The position numbers and the translations under genes are program-made. This document shows positions 1-8,628 of a stretch of 64,000 nucleotides of DNA, in pieces; within the stretch, counting starts at the first letter, position 1; each line of letters begins with the position of its first letter. The stretch is from Rhizobium sp. Pop5. GTDB taxonomy: Bacteria > Pseudomonadota > Alphaproteobacteria > Rhizobiales > Rhizobiaceae. The stretch is taken from assembly GCF_024721175.1 (NCBI RefSeq), contig NZ_CP099399.1:3952001-4016000 (forward strand). Direction: 5' to 3'. The notes beneath the pieces are model-generated. The model was not told where the DNA came from, ran no database searches, and saw only the letters and a program-made list of their open reading frames with translations.

Positions 1-350
1 TTTGCCCAGCCCCGCCGGTTGCACGGATAGGCGAGGATATCAGGCGTTCCATCGCAAAAGACGAGACGGGCGCCCGGCTGAACCCGGATAGGATCGAGGA
101 TTACCTCCTTTTTTCCTTCCTTCTTAGCCTGGGCCAGAATCTCTTCTCTGTTCCTGTATTTCTCCTGAAGCTGTTCTGCCTGTGCATGCGCCCGCACCAC
201 ACCGGCAACCGAATTCCGGTCCGCAATGCCGAGCCCTCCAAGCTTCAGATAAGCGGCCTGCACGACCATCTCCTCAGGGCTGGAGGCGCCTTCGAGGAAC
301 GAAAAATTCGTTCGTGTACCGATCTCGAAGAATGCGCGTACGGGTTTCAT
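1..350 (-). CDS. dnaE2: Error-prone DNA polymerase DnaE2 (N-terminal part, cut by window edge)
   Basis: Catalytic polymerase of the ImuA-ImuB-DnaE2 translesion mutasome, a C-family DNA polymerase III alpha paralogue. Only the first ~116 codons are inside the window. They read as the start of a PHP domain: an aromatic [16 protein letters not shown] stretch, then [14 protein letters not shown], as in other DnaE2 proteins. The ATG at 348-350 overlaps the imuB stop as ATGA (347-350), so the two genes are translationally coupled. It is last in an SOS operon whose LexA box lies at 2784-2798. The family length (~1,080 residues) is inferred; the rest lies beyond position 1. Confidence 0.93.
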   Translation of the reverse strand, partial: MKPVRAFFEIGTRTNFSFLEGASSPEEMVVQAAYLKLGGLGIADRNSVAGVVRAHAQAEQLQEKYRNREEILAQAKKEGKKEVILDPIRVQPGARLVFCDGTPDILAYPCNRRGWA

Positions 351-1960
351 GCAAAAACTCCGTGCATGAACCAGCGGGGATCGAGTTCCTCACCATAAAA
401 ACCGCGGCGATAGATCCAAAAGCGATGCCCGGCCTCATCCTCAATACGGAAATAATCACGTGCCTCGGCGTCGCTTCCGTCGATCCACCACTCCATGGCA
501 ATCCGCTCCGGACCTTCGCTTTTTGCCACCTGATGCTGCATGCGCCGCCAACGAAAAACTTGCGGGGGACCATCGGGCACTTCGGCGAGCACAGTCTCGA
601 CAGGCTCCGGCGTTGCAAAAAGCCGCAACGGCCGCTCTTCACGGAAGGGAAGAGGACTGTCCCGCTCCGCCTTCCGCCGTCTCGAAAGATTGTCCATCGC
701 CGGAACCGTGATGACGGCACGTTCCGGCACGTGGCTCTCGCGGAGCTGAAAGCTTTGCAAGCAATCCGCACCAAGCCGGGCCGAAACCCGATCGACGAAA
801 ACAGAAAGCGAGATTTCCCCCTGGCGGTCGCCTTCGAAATCACCTTGCGCCTCGTTGAACGGCTCATGCCGCAACACATTCAGCCGGAGGATCTCGAAAC
901 CATAGCCAGCATCGATATCGTCATAGACCGCCTGCAATCGCTCGGAAAAAAGCCCGGCGATGAATTTCGGTTCGCGAAGCGGCTGCGAAGCGCCGACGGA
1001 AATGCGAAAAACCCTGCCGTCGACGCGGAACAGGACCAGTTCGAACACACGCCCGCCGGCTCCCCGCGCCTCCAGCGACGGCTGCAGCGACACGGCGACC
1101 TGTCTGGTGACGGAGAGGATCTGCTCTTCCGTGCCGATGGGCTCGATCAGCCGGCTTTCGGCCGAGAGGCTGGCGACGGGACGCCGGGGCGACACCGGCT
1201 CCTCTTCGCGTCCCAGCGCCTGGTCGAGACGCAGGAGCAGCTCCGGGCCGAATCGGCGGGTCAGCGGCGCTCGCGGCGCATTGATGACGTCACCGACATA
1301 TTTGAGACCGAGCTTCTTCAGGGCATCGACGGTTTGCCCTTCCAGCCGCAAGGCAGCGACCGGCAGAGGCGCCAGCACAGTATCGGTTTCCTCATCCCCA
1401 ATCACACCGCCTTGCCCGAAGCGGGACATTGCCCAGGAAAGGCCCGGAGACGATGAGATCGCTCCCCGTGCATCGAACCCCATGTGAAAGAGGCGCGCCA
1501 GCACATCCTTGAGAAGCGCCTTTTCACCACCGAAAAGATGGGCGCAACCGGTAATGTCGAGAAACAGGCCATCCTTGCCGTCGAACGCCACCAGCGGCGT
1601 ATAACGGTCGCACCAATCGGCAATTGCCTCCAGCAACCGACGGTCGGCCGCAGGATCTTCTTCCACGACATCGAGCGCCGGATACATGGCGTGTGCTTCG
1701 GCAACGCCCTGCTCCTTCTTCAGCCCCAGCCTCTCGGCCAACTCGTCCAGTGCCGTCAGCCGCATGGCATTGTTGAGCTTGCCGGAACAGACGATCGGCG
1801 GCTCCTCAGGACGCCCTCTCGAACGCCAGGAGAGCCCCCATCGCCTGCGAGCGATGCGATCTGTTGGCAGATGCGGAAAGCTGAGCGCCAGAATGCGCTG
1901 ACTGTTCGCCTGGAGGACGAGCGAAGCCTGGTTCGGCAACAGGGAGAAATTCGCGTTCAT
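347..1960 (-). CDS. imuB: ImuB, Y-family polymerase-like mutasome subunit
   Basis: Adaptor of the SOS mutasome: a catalytically inactive Y-family polymerase fold that, in studied bacteria, links DnaE2 to the sliding clamp. About 537 residues. The family opening [15 protein letters not shown] is near residue 22. The segment that would hold the polymerase acidic pair reads [13 protein letters not shown], lacking the usual catalytic DE. The ATG at 1960 is the last start upstream of the conserved opening, so the gene must begin inside the 3' end of imuA (overlap 1806-1960). The longer frame to 2155 would add only unconserved Arg-rich sequence. It is coupled to dnaE2 downstream by ATGA. Confidence 0.92.
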   Translation of the reverse strand: MNANFSLLPNQASLVLQANSQRILALSFPHLPTDRIARRRWGLSWRSRGRPEEPPIVCSGKLNNAMRLTALDELAERLGLKKEQGVAEAHAMYPALDVVEEDPAADRRLLEAIADWCDRYTPLVAFDGKDGLFLDITGCAHLFGGEKALLKDVLARLFHMGFDARGAISSSPGLSWAMSRFGQGGVIGDEETDTVLAPLPVAALRLEGQTVDALKKLGLKYVGDVINAPRAPLTRRFGPELLLRLDQALGREEEPVSPRRPVASLSAESRLIEPIGTEEQILSVTRQVAVSLQPSLEARGAGGRVFELVLFRVDGRVFRISVGASQPLREPKFIAGLFSERLQAVYDDIDAGYGFEILRLNVLRHEPFNEAQGDFEGDRQGEISLSVFVDRVSARLGADCLQSFQLRESHVPERAVITVPAMDNLSRRRKAERDSPLPFREERPLRLFATPEPVETVLAEVPDGPPQVFRWRRMQHQVAKSEGPERIAMEWWIDGSDAEARDYFRIEDEAGHRFWIYRRGFYGEELDPRWFMHGVFA

Positions 1961-2771
1961 GGGGATTCCACTCCAGAAGAAAGGAGAGCGGGGCCGGATT
2001 GCGGCTCTTCTCCAGCGTGAGACGGAAAATCGGATTGCCGATGCTGCCGGAAAGCTTCGATCTGTCCGGCAGCGGCCGCAGACCTGATGGCGCGGATTCG
2101 ACATGCAGACGAAAGGCCGCACTGCTCGCCTCTTCCTCGCCGGCCTGCCGGACAAGAAAGAGCGGACGGCGGGCAGCCCGCGTCCTGAGATTGAGCCTGC
2201 GGCTTTCCGTCAAACCGAAATGCGCAGGATTGCCCCGCACTTCGAAGACGACGGCCGAGAAGGCAGCGCTTTCCACCGCGGTCTCGGCAAGCCAGAGGGC
2301 TTCGCCCAGCTTGCGCGGCGCCGCATGAAGAAATCGTTCCGGGTTCAGCCCGAAATCCAGAAGCCCTGGAGCATAGGGGCGGCCGGCCTCCAGCGTGCCG
2401 ATGGCATCGCCGATCCAGAGCAGCGGCAGAAGCCTGCCGGCATCCGCCTCCCGTTTCTGAAGCCGCGCGGCAACGGCCATCGCCAGCCCGCTTGCCGGAC
2501 CTGCATCGCGTGACAGAGACGCGCGGAATTCGATGATCGCATCGAGCGGCAGGCCACCTTCCATCGCCTCGTCGAGCGGTGCGACGCCGAACGGCAGACG
2601 AAGCCCGCAGCCGTTCCGTTCGACAGCCTGTCGCCCGACCTTTCCCGACGCCAGGGCTTCCCGCTCCGCTGCCGCAAGCGCCGGCGCGGACTTTCCTTCT
2701 AGCTTGGCGATGGTTTCGCGGAGCGCAAAAAGCCGCTCGCGCGCCAGGGCGGTCTGCGCCATGGCGTTCAC
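1806..2771 (-). CDS. imuA: ImuA, RecA/SulA-like mutasome protein
   Basis: First gene of the damage-inducible imuA-imuB-dnaE2 operon. ImuA proteins are distant RecA/SulA-like factors needed for ImuB/DnaE2 mutagenesis. About 321 residues, with LDEAMEGGLPLDAIIEFRA early, as in ImuA proteins. The start is GTG at 2771 or ATG at 2762; I give the longer. The last ~50 codons overlap imuB in another frame. A LexA box at 2784-2798 lies 13 bp upstream, so expression is very likely SOS controlled. Family assignment rests on position and the N-terminal motif and is good; biochemical detail is inferred. Confidence 0.88.
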   Translation of the reverse strand: MNAMAQTALARERLFALRETIAKLEGKSAPALAAAEREALASGKVGRQAVERNGCGLRLPFGVAPLDEAMEGGLPLDAIIEFRASLSRDAGPASGLAMAVAARLQKREADAGRLLPLLWIGDAIGTLEAGRPYAPGLLDFGLNPERFLHAAPRKLGEALWLAETAVESAAFSAVVFEVRGNPAHFGLTESRRLNLRTRAARRPLFLVRQAGEEEASSAAFRLHVESAPSGLRPLPDRSKLSGSIGNPIFRLTLEKSRNPAPLSFLLEWNPHEREFLPVAEPGFARPPGEQSAHSGAQLSASANRSHRSQAMGALLAFERAS

Positions 2772-2783
2772 TCCGTTCGTCTT

Positions 2784-2798
2784 GTTCCTGTTATGTTC
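2784..2798. promoter_or_regulatory. SOS box (LexA operator) of imuA-imuB-dnaE2
   Basis: GTTC CTGTTAT GTTC: an exact match to the alphaproteobacterial LexA consensus GTTC-N7-GTTC, 13 bp upstream of the imuA GTG. The other neighbour, the metallopeptidase gene starting at 2925, is divergent and 126 bp away, so the operator most likely serves imuA. Confidence 0.85.
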
Positions 2799-2924
2799 TT
2801 ATGGATTCCAGAGAGCCGAAGAAGAGTCAACAACCATTTTCTATGAATTTATTCCTGCCTTTGATTCCGCACTCGAAAATCGGCGATAAAGGTTCTATAT
2901 GGGCCCGCAAAGGAAGGAATATTC

Positions 2925-3362
2925 ATGGCCCGCATAGACCAGAGCGATGATTGGCGGGACCGCCATGCGCCGACGATCAGCACTTTCGAGTCGCTGGCCA
3001 TGGAGGCCTACAGCCATCTGCCGGATGAATTCCGCCAGCTGACGACCAACCTCACGATCGAGATCGAGGATTTCCCCGATGACGACGTTTTCGAGGACAT
3101 GGCGCTGGAAACCCCCTTCGATCTGCTCGGCCTTTTCGAGGGAAGGGGCATTTCCGAACGCTTCACGGTAGAAACCGGCGAGATGCCGAACCGCATCCGC
3201 CTCTACCGGCGTCCCATCCTCGATTACTGGGCCGAAAACGACGAGACGCTCGGCGATATCATCACCCACGTCCTGATCCACGAGATCGGCCACCATTTCG
3301 GCCTGAGCGACGACGACATGGAGCGGATCGAGGCAAGTGCCGAGGAAGCCGCCGAGCGCTAA
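2925..3362 (+). CDS. Small zincin-like metallopeptidase family protein (MMP-like domain)
   Basis: A 145-residue cytosolic protein of the short bacterial metallopeptidase family with an MMP-like domain. HEIGHHFGLSD at 119-129 is a zincin motif (HExxH plus a downstream Asp) close to the C terminus, as usual for the family. There is no signal peptide or membrane segment. The start is ATG 2925 with AGGAAGG at 2911-2917. Substrate is unknown. It stands alone: divergent from imuA, with its stop codon abutting a palindromic repeat at 3362-3410. Confidence 0.85.
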   Translation: MARIDQSDDWRDRHAPTISTFESLAMEAYSHLPDEFRQLTTNLTIEIEDFPDDDVFEDMALETPFDLLGLFEGRGISERFTVETGEMPNRIRLYRRPILDYWAENDETLGDIITHVLIHEIGHHFGLSDDDMERIEASAEEAAER

Positions 3363-3410
3363 TGCATGTCGCCCGGAAGTGTGCAGCGGTTCCGGGACAA
3401 CGACATGCAT
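3362..3410. repeat. Rhizobial intergenic palindrome
   Basis: Arms ATGCATGTCG (3362-3371) and CGACATGCAT (3401-3410) are exact inverted repeats. An inner pair CCCGGAA (3372-3378) / TTCCGGG (3390-3396) extends the dyad around GTGTGCAGCGG. This matches a short palindromic element I recall as common between rhizobial genes. It begins at the stop codon of the metallopeptidase gene and may serve as a bidirectional terminator, since the next gene converges; there is no clear T-tract. Confidence 0.7.
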
Positions 3411-3439
3411 AAAACAAGCCGCGCGTTCGGCAGAACGCG

Positions 3440-3646
3440 CTACTGCTCGGAGAGCTTCATCTCGGGATCGTAATCCTTGCCTTCGACCTCCTTGACGACG
3501 GCCTGACCGCATTGCATCGCGCCGGTCGCGGCATTGAAGGCATAGGTCGGCGAGCCCTCCAGCGACCAGCCCTTGTTGAGGGCGGCGGTGACCTTGTGGC
3601 AGAAGGAGGCGTCGTCGGGACCGGTCAGGAAGCGGTAGAGTTTCAT
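3440..3646 (-). CDS. DUF1737 domain-containing protein
   Basis: A 68-residue protein with the DUF1737 pattern: MKLYRFLTGPDDASFCHKV at the start, then LNKGWSLEGSPTYAF. The family has no known function. Its ATG (3644-3646) shares one base with the TGA stop of the upstream CoA-ester lyase (TGATG), so the pair is translationally coupled. Small, soluble, without signal peptide. Confidence 0.82.
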   Translation of the reverse strand: MKLYRFLTGPDDASFCHKVTAALNKGWSLEGSPTYAFNAATGAMQCGQAVVKEVEGKDYDPEMKLSEQ

Positions 3647-4551
3647 CAGGCTGGCTTTCTTGCAGAAATCAGGCGAGCTTTATGAACCAGAGCTTCGGCC
3701 TGGACAAGATGCAGCCGCTCGATCATCCGCCCGTCCGCAGTGATGACGTTGCGGCCCTCGGCAGCCGGATCGGCAAAGGCAGCAATGATCGCCTCGGCTT
3801 CCGTTATCTCCTGCGTGCTCGGCCCGAAATGCCGGTTGGCGGCTGCAATCTGCAAGGGGTGGATCAGCATCTTGCCGGCAAAACCCATGGCGCGGCCCTG
3901 TCCGCATTCGGCATCGAAGCCTTCGCCATCCTGGAAATCGTTGAAGACACTGTCGAGCGCATCGAGCCCGTAGGCCTTGACCGCCAGGATCACCTGCATC
4001 AGCCATGGCACTAGGTAGGTCCGTCCCGGCTGCGGCAAGACGCCCGTTTCCTTGCGCAGGTCGTTGAGGCCGACGACGAGGCAATCGAGCCGCGATCCCG
4101 GCGTGCGGCCGGCTTCGGCGATTGCGCCGACATTCAGCACGCCGCGCGGCGTCTCGATCATCGCCCAGATGCGCAGTTCTTCCGGCGCATCCGCTTCCGC
4201 CAGCAGGTCGCTGATGTCGGTGACATTCTGAGGTTCGTCCACCTTCGGCAACAGAACGGCATCGGGCAAAACGTCCTTGACCAGATCGAGATCCGCCGGC
4301 CCGAACTCGGATGACAAAGAATTGATACGAATGATCCTTTCCTTGCCCTCGAGCGCCGGCCCGGCAAAAAAACGTCTCAGATTTTCCCGCGCTTCTCCCT
4401 TCTTCACCGGCGCTACCGAATCCTCCAGATCGAAAATAACGGCATCGCAATCAAGGGAATGGCTCTTTTCGAGCGCCCGCGCATTAATGGCGGGTACGCT
4501 CAGCACCGAGCGGCGCAGGCGCAGAGAACGGAGAGATCTGGTTCGGTTCAT
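3646..4551 (-). CDS. HpcH/HpaI aldolase / citrate lyase beta-like CoA-ester lyase
   Basis: A 301-residue member of the CitE-like CoA-ester lyase family (malyl-CoA, beta-methylmalyl-CoA or citramalyl-CoA type). Visible signatures are FDLEDSVAP at 40-48 and WAMIETPRGVLN and VGLNDL further on, which carry the Mg2+-binding acidic residues in this family, and GFAGKMLIHPLQI near the C terminus. No citrate lyase alpha or gamma genes are nearby, so it is probably a stand-alone malyl/citramalyl-CoA lyase rather than a citrate lyase subunit; exact substrate unknown. The ATG sits within a perfect palindrome GGTTCATGAACC (4545-4556). Coupled to the DUF1737 gene downstream. Confidence 0.85.
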   Translation of the reverse strand: MNRTRSLRSLRLRRSVLSVPAINARALEKSHSLDCDAVIFDLEDSVAPVKKGEARENLRRFFAGPALEGKERIIRINSLSSEFGPADLDLVKDVLPDAVLLPKVDEPQNVTDISDLLAEADAPEELRIWAMIETPRGVLNVGAIAEAGRTPGSRLDCLVVGLNDLRKETGVLPQPGRTYLVPWLMQVILAVKAYGLDALDSVFNDFQDGEGFDAECGQGRAMGFAGKMLIHPLQIAAANRHFGPSTQEITEAEAIIAAFADPAAEGRNVITADGRMIERLHLVQAEALVHKARLISARKPA

Positions 4552-4664
4552 GAACCATTAGTGCCAAGCTTCGCAAAGCCCGGCAAGACACCAAAAAGCC
4601 ATGCTTACCTTGCAGAGAGGAAAAAGAAGGACCACATTCCTTTCTGAAGAAAGGTCTCAAACCA

Positions 4665-4898
4665 ATGCAGAACATTCGCTCCATCTTCATCATGCTTGCC
4701 GGCGCCACCTTTTTCGTGGCCATGCTGCTTCTCACCTTCTCGGTGACGCTCGCCGTCGGCGGCATTCTGACCGTACTGATGGTCGGCCGTGCACTTTCGA
4801 TGAAGATGAAGCCCGCTCCGGTGCGTGCCAAGGCAAATAACGGCCAACGCGAGATGCGCATCTGGAACGACGGCCGCGGCACGATCATCGACCTCTAA
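4665..4898 (+). CDS. Small inner-membrane protein, unknown function
   Basis: A 77-residue protein. Residues ~5-45 form a long hydrophobic stretch that could be two short membrane helices split by GG; a basic tail ending in REMRIWNDGRGTIIDL follows. A GAAGAAAGG ribosome site precedes ATG 4665. I do not recognise a characterised family. It stands alone between a leftward lyase and a rightward VOC gene. It reads as a real gene because of the ribosome site and the coherent hydrophobic-then-basic layout. Confidence 0.6.
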   Translation: MQNIRSIFIMLAGATFFVAMLLLTFSVTLAVGGILTVLMVGRALSMKMKPAPVRAKANNGQREMRIWNDGRGTIIDL

Positions 4899-5007
4899 GC
4901 AGCTTACGCCCAAAAAATGAACTGACACTGTCGGATCATGCTTCCATGATACGTCCTTTGAAGCAGCCAGGCATTCAGCCGGCGCTCAAAAACGATGGAG
5001 GACGAGC

Positions 5008-5430
5008 ATGGATACGACGACGGAAAACAATCCGGTCAAAATGCCGCCGGTCAAGAATGGCCTGCTGCCTTATCTGACGGTCGGCGGCGCGGTGAAGGCC
5101 GCGGAATTCTACCAGAAGGCTTTCGGCGCCGAAGAAGCCTACAGGGTGCCGGTCGACGAGAGCGGCCGGACGATGCATGTGCATCTCTATATCAACGGCA
5201 GCTCCCTCATGCTGTCGGATGCCTATCCCGAATACGGCCATCCCTTCAAAGGCCATGAAGGCTTCGCCATCCAGCTTGTTATCGACGACATCGATTTCTG
5301 GTGGGACCGGGCGGTCGCTGCCGGTGCCGAAGTCGTCATGCCGGTCGAACTGATGTTCTGGGGCGACCGCTATGGCCAGCTTCGCGATCCCTTCGGCGTC
5401 CTTTGGGGTCTCAACGCACCGACCAAGTAA
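5008..5430 (+). CDS. VOC/glyoxalase superfamily protein (PhnB-like)
   Basis: A 140-residue VOC-fold protein of the PhnB/3-demethylubiquinone-methyltransferase-like group. It opens LPYLTVGGAVKAAEFYQKAFGAEE and closes with GDRYGQLRDPFGVLWGL, the hallmark ends of this family. A strong GGAGG lies 7 bp upstream of ATG 5008. Catalytic function cannot be read from the sequence; members range from metal-dependent enzymes to binding proteins. Apparently monocistronic, 133 bp ahead of leuD. Confidence 0.82.
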   Translation: MDTTTENNPVKMPPVKNGLLPYLTVGGAVKAAEFYQKAFGAEEAYRVPVDESGRTMHVHLYINGSSLMLSDAYPEYGHPFKGHEGFAIQLVIDDIDFWWDRAVAAGAEVVMPVELMFWGDRYGQLRDPFGVLWGLNAPTK

Positions 5431-5563
5431 CGGGCGTGTACAACGGCAGGCCGCGCGAAACGTCGCGTGGCCACTATTTTAGAAAGATTCTCCTTCATTT
5501 CGACGAAAAACTGGACTAGATGCAAATTCCAGAAAGTACGTTTGCTGAAATGGAGCATGGGTC

Positions 5564-6172
5564 ATGGATAAATTCGTGAAGCTCACGGGCGTTGCAGCGC
5601 CCTTGCCGGTCGTCAATATCGACACCGACATGATCATTCCGAAGGACTATCTGAAGACCATCAAGCGCACCGGTCTCGGCAAGGGTCTTTTCGCCGAAGC
5701 CCGCTACAACGAAGACGGCTCCGAAAACCCCGATTTCGTGCTGAACAAGCCGGCCTATCGCGATGCCAAGATCCTGGTCGCCGGCGACAATTTCGGCTGC
5801 GGCTCCTCGCGCGAGCATGCTCCGTGGGCACTGCTCGATTTCGGCATCCGCTGCGTGATTTCCACCAGCTTCGCCGACATTTTCTACAACAACTGCTTCA
5901 AGAACGGCATCCTGCCGATCAAGGTCAGCCAGGAAGATCTCGACAAGCTGATGGACGACGCTGAGCGTGGCTCCAACGCCATCCTGACCGTCGATCTTGA
6001 GAGCCTTGAGATCACTGGTCCCGATGGCGGCTCGATCAAGTTCGACCTCGACGAGTTCAAGCGCCACTGCCTGCTGAACGGCCTCGACGATATCGGCCTG
6101 ACGATGGAAAAGGGCAAAGCGATCGACGAGTTCGAAAAGAAGAACGCCGCTTCGCACCCCTGGGCTGCCTGA
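5564..6172 (+). CDS. leuD: 3-isopropylmalate dehydratase small subunit LeuD
   Basis: Small subunit of isopropylmalate isomerase (LeuC-LeuD), which interconverts 2- and 3-isopropylmalate in leucine biosynthesis. 202 residues, full length. [13 protein letters not shown] (18-30) and [17 protein letters not shown] (74-90) are diagnostic of the swivelling domain. leuC is not in the window. leuB follows 1.2 kb downstream, separated by a leftward dehydratase gene, so the leu genes are not one operon here. A hairpin terminator follows at 6196-6219. Confidence 0.97.
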   Translation: MDKFVKLTGVAAPLPVVNIDTDMIIPKDYLKTIKRTGLGKGLFAEARYNEDGSENPDFVLNKPAYRDAKILVAGDNFGCGSSREHAPWALLDFGIRCVISTSFADIFYNNCFKNGILPIKVSQEDLDKLMDDAERGSNAILTVDLESLEITGPDGGSIKFDLDEFKRHCLLNGLDDIGLTMEKGKAIDEFEKKNAASHPWAA

Positions 6173-6195
6173 GCCCATCCAACGGATTATCGACC

Positions 6196-6223
6196 AAGCC
6201 GGGCTTCGCCCGGCTTTTTCTTT
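6196..6223 (+). terminator. Rho-independent terminator of leuD
   Basis: Perfect 9-bp stem AAGCCGGGC / GCCCGGCTT with a TTC loop (6196-6216), followed by a T-run to 6219. It lies 24 bp after the leuD stop and just before the convergent dehydratase gene. Confidence 0.85.
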
Positions 6224-6238
6224 AAAGGCCGTTTCTGG

Positions 6239-7171
6239 TCAGAGAAATTTCTCTTTCCAAAGCCTCAGCTTTTCGAGCGACACGCCGATGCCGCCGCAGA
6301 CTTCGATCAGCGGATTGTCGAAGCGCTGAAGAAGCCCGGCATGTACATCGGCAACGGCAAGAGCCGCGCCGCAGGCCGGCTCGACCAGAATGCGATGGGC
6401 ATCGGCAAATTTCAGGCAGGCGGCGACGGCATCGGCGTCGCTGACGACAACGCTTTCGATCGGATGCTGTTTCGGCAGGTCAAAGACATGCTGCGCCACC
6501 CGCCGTGCGCCGAGCGACGTCGCGATCGAGGTGATCGCCGGAAGCGAGATGCGCTCATTGGCCTTGAGGCTGGCATGGAATGAAGCCGCCCCTTCGGTTT
6601 CGACGGCGATGACGGGCACATCTGAAAGCCCGTTCCGTTTCAGCCCCTCGACAATGCCGGCAAGCAACCCTCCGCCGCCGACGCTGGTGATGACGCAATC
6701 GAATTTTGCGCCCTTCGCTATCACCTCGTCGATCAGCGTGGCATGACCATCCCACAGAAGCGGATGATCGAAGGGATGAACATAGGTCGCCTTGCGGATC
6801 TCCGCGAGTTCAACCGCATGAGCGTTGGCTTCATCGAAAGCCGATCCATGGACCAGGACATTCGCGCCGGTTGCGGCAATCGTCTGCCGGACATCGGCTG
6901 CCGTGGTCTCTGGCACGACGATCGTGACCGGCACTCCGAGCGCGCGGCCGGCATAAGCCGCGGCGATGCCGGCATTGCCGCCGGAGGCGCAGAAGATCTC
7001 GCGCGCACCATTTTCCACCTCGTGCTGGCAAAGCCGGCCGACGCCGCGCAGCTTGAAGCTGCCGGAAGGCTGCAGCGCATCGAGCTTCAACCAGAGCGGC
7101 TTGCCGCTGGCGCTATAACCAGGCGATGTCCGAACCAGGGGCGTGTCGAGATGAAGGGGTGCTGAAGTCAT
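6239..7171 (-). CDS. PLP-dependent serine/threonine dehydratase-like enzyme (fold type II)
   Basis: A 310-residue fold-type II PLP enzyme resembling catabolic serine/threonine deaminases. PSGSFKLRG places the PLP lysine at K40; ASGGNAG binds the substrate carboxylate; SVGGGGLLAG is the phosphate-binding Gly loop. There is no C-terminal ACT regulatory domain, so it is unlike biosynthetic IlvA. The ATG at 7171 gives the family N terminus; the longer frame to 7414 would run across the leuB start. Activity may instead be a racemase or another ammonia-lyase. Divergent from leuB. Confidence 0.83.
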   Translation of the reverse strand: MTSAPLHLDTPLVRTSPGYSASGKPLWLKLDALQPSGSFKLRGVGRLCQHEVENGAREIFCASGGNAGIAAAYAGRALGVPVTIVVPETTAADVRQTIAATGANVLVHGSAFDEANAHAVELAEIRKATYVHPFDHPLLWDGHATLIDEVIAKGAKFDCVITSVGGGGLLAGIVEGLKRNGLSDVPVIAVETEGAASFHASLKANERISLPAITSIATSLGARRVAQHVFDLPKQHPIESVVVSDADAVAACLKFADAHRILVEPACGAALAVADVHAGLLQRFDNPLIEVCGGIGVSLEKLRLWKEKFL

Positions 7172-7337
7172 GGGAACATCCAGGAAATAAACGTGAGACA
7201 ACCGTTCTAATCCGTTTGCGGGCACGGGAGCAACCATCGCAAGGGAAAGCGAAGCGTACCGATTCAGCTCTTCTCTCGCTTGAAATGCCCATTTCCGGGG
7301 TCTAAGAAACCGCAACTTGTTTATCCAGGAGGGTTTC

Positions 7338-8450
7338 ATGACAGCGCGCAATCTTTTCCTGCTGCCGGGTGACGGCATCGGTCCCGAGGCCATGGGCGAG
7401 GTCCGCAACATCATCGCCTATATGAATGAGGCGATGAATGCCGGTTTCGTCACCGACGAGGGCCTTGTTGGCGGCTCTGCCTATGATGCCCATGGCGCGG
7501 CGATCTCCGAAGCCGATATGCAGAAGGCGCTTGCCGCCGATGCCGTTCTTTTCGGCGCCGTCGGCGGCCCGAAATGGGATAGCGTGCCTTACGAAGTACG
7601 CCCGGAAGCCGGCCTGCTTCGCCTGCGCAAGGATCTGCAGCTTTTCGCCAACCTGCGCCCGGCCATCTGCTATCCGGCCCTTGCTTCGGCCTCCTCGCTG
7701 AAGCCGGAACTGGTCGAAGGCCTTGATATCCTGATCATCCGCGAGTTGACCGGCGGTGTCTATTTCGGCGAGCCGAAGGAGATCATCGACCTCGGCAACG
7801 GCCAGAAGCGCGGCATCGACACGCAGGTCTACGATACCTACGAGATCGAGCGTATCGCCGGCGTCGCCTTCGAAATGGCCCGCACGCGGCAGAACCGCGT
7901 CTGCTCAATGGAAAAGCGCAATGTCATGAAGTCGGGCGTGCTCTGGAACCAGGTCGTGACCGAGACGCACAAGGCGAAATATTCCGACGTCCAGCTCGAA
8001 CATATGCTCGCCGATGCCGGCGGCATGCAGCTTGTGCGCCAGCCCAAGCAGTTCGACGTCATCGTCACCGATAATCTTTTTGGCGACATGCTTTCGGACG
8101 TCGCCGCCATGCTGACCGGTTCGCTCGGCATGCTGCCGTCTGCCTCGCTCGGCGCGCCTGACGGCAAGACCGGCAAGCGCAAGGCGCTCTATGAGCCGGT
8201 GCACGGCTCGGCTCCCGACATTGCCGGCAAGGGCGTCGCCAATCCGATCGCCATGATCGCCTCCTTCGCCATGTGCCTGCGTTACTCCTTCAACCTGGTG
8301 AAGGAAGCCGACGACCTGGAAAAGGCGATCGCCAATGTGCTCGACAAGGGCATCCGCACCGGCGACATTATGGCCAACGGCTGCAAGCAGGTCGGCACCG
8401 TCGAAATGGGCGATGCGATCCTCGCCGAGTTCAAGGCGCTGTCCGCCTGA
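7338..8450 (+). CDS. leuB: 3-isopropylmalate dehydrogenase LeuB
   Basis: Oxidises 3-isopropylmalate to 2-oxoisocaproate with NAD+, the third step of the leucine branch. 370 residues, full length. GDGIGPE is at 11-17; the [14 protein letters not shown] segment carries Mg2+-binding Asp residues; [18 protein letters not shown] is the adenine-binding loop of LeuB. ATG 7338 has AGGAGGG at 7328-7334; the upstream in-frame ATG at 7317 lacks such a site. A parS-like sequence and then a terminator lie directly after the stop. Confidence 0.97.
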   Translation: MTARNLFLLPGDGIGPEAMGEVRNIIAYMNEAMNAGFVTDEGLVGGSAYDAHGAAISEADMQKALAADAVLFGAVGGPKWDSVPYEVRPEAGLLRLRKDLQLFANLRPAICYPALASASSLKPELVEGLDILIIRELTGGVYFGEPKEIIDLGNGQKRGIDTQVYDTYEIERIAGVAFEMARTRQNRVCSMEKRNVMKSGVLWNQVVTETHKAKYSDVQLEHMLADAGGMQLVRQPKQFDVIVTDNLFGDMLSDVAAMLTGSLGMLPSASLGAPDGKTGKRKALYEPVHGSAPDIAGKGVANPIAMIASFAMCLRYSFNLVKEADDLEKAIANVLDKGIRTGDIMANGCKQVGTVEMGDAILAEFKALSA

Positions 8451-8452
8451 TA

Positions 8453-8468
8453 TATTTCACGTGAAACA
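8453..8468. promoter_or_regulatory. parS-like ParB binding site (15/16)
   Basis: TATTTCACGTGAAACA, differing from TGTTTCACGTGAAACA at position 2 only. It sits 3 bp after the leuB stop, about 46 kb from the proposed origin. Confidence 0.65.
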
Positions 8469-8475
8469 GCATCCG

Positions 8476-8507
8476 GCCCTTCGCATCGCGCATGCGGAGG
8501 GCTTTTT
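8476..8507 (+). terminator. Rho-independent terminator of leuB
   Basis: GCCCTTCGCAT (8476-8486) pairs with ATGCGGAGGGC (8492-8502), with one G-U wobble and a 5-nt loop, followed by TTTTT. It lies 26 bp after the leuB stop and just behind the parS-like site. Confidence 0.8.
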
Positions 8508-8628
8508 CGTCAAAGGCCGAGAAGCCTGAACGCGGTCGGTCGAATTCTCCGAAACGGACTATTCTCGGCCACAATCTCGTGTATTTTTGCGCCGAATTTT
8601 AACCCGGCAAATTCGAACGGACGGCAGG

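Noticed and set aside
2776..2787. GTTC-N5-GTTC as a second LexA box
   Set aside because: The spacing is 5 bp, not 7; the neighbouring exact N7 site explains regulation.
4545..4556. Palindrome GGTTCATGAACC over the lyase start codon as an operator
   Set aside because: Short palindromes arise often by chance, and no matching regulator is known.
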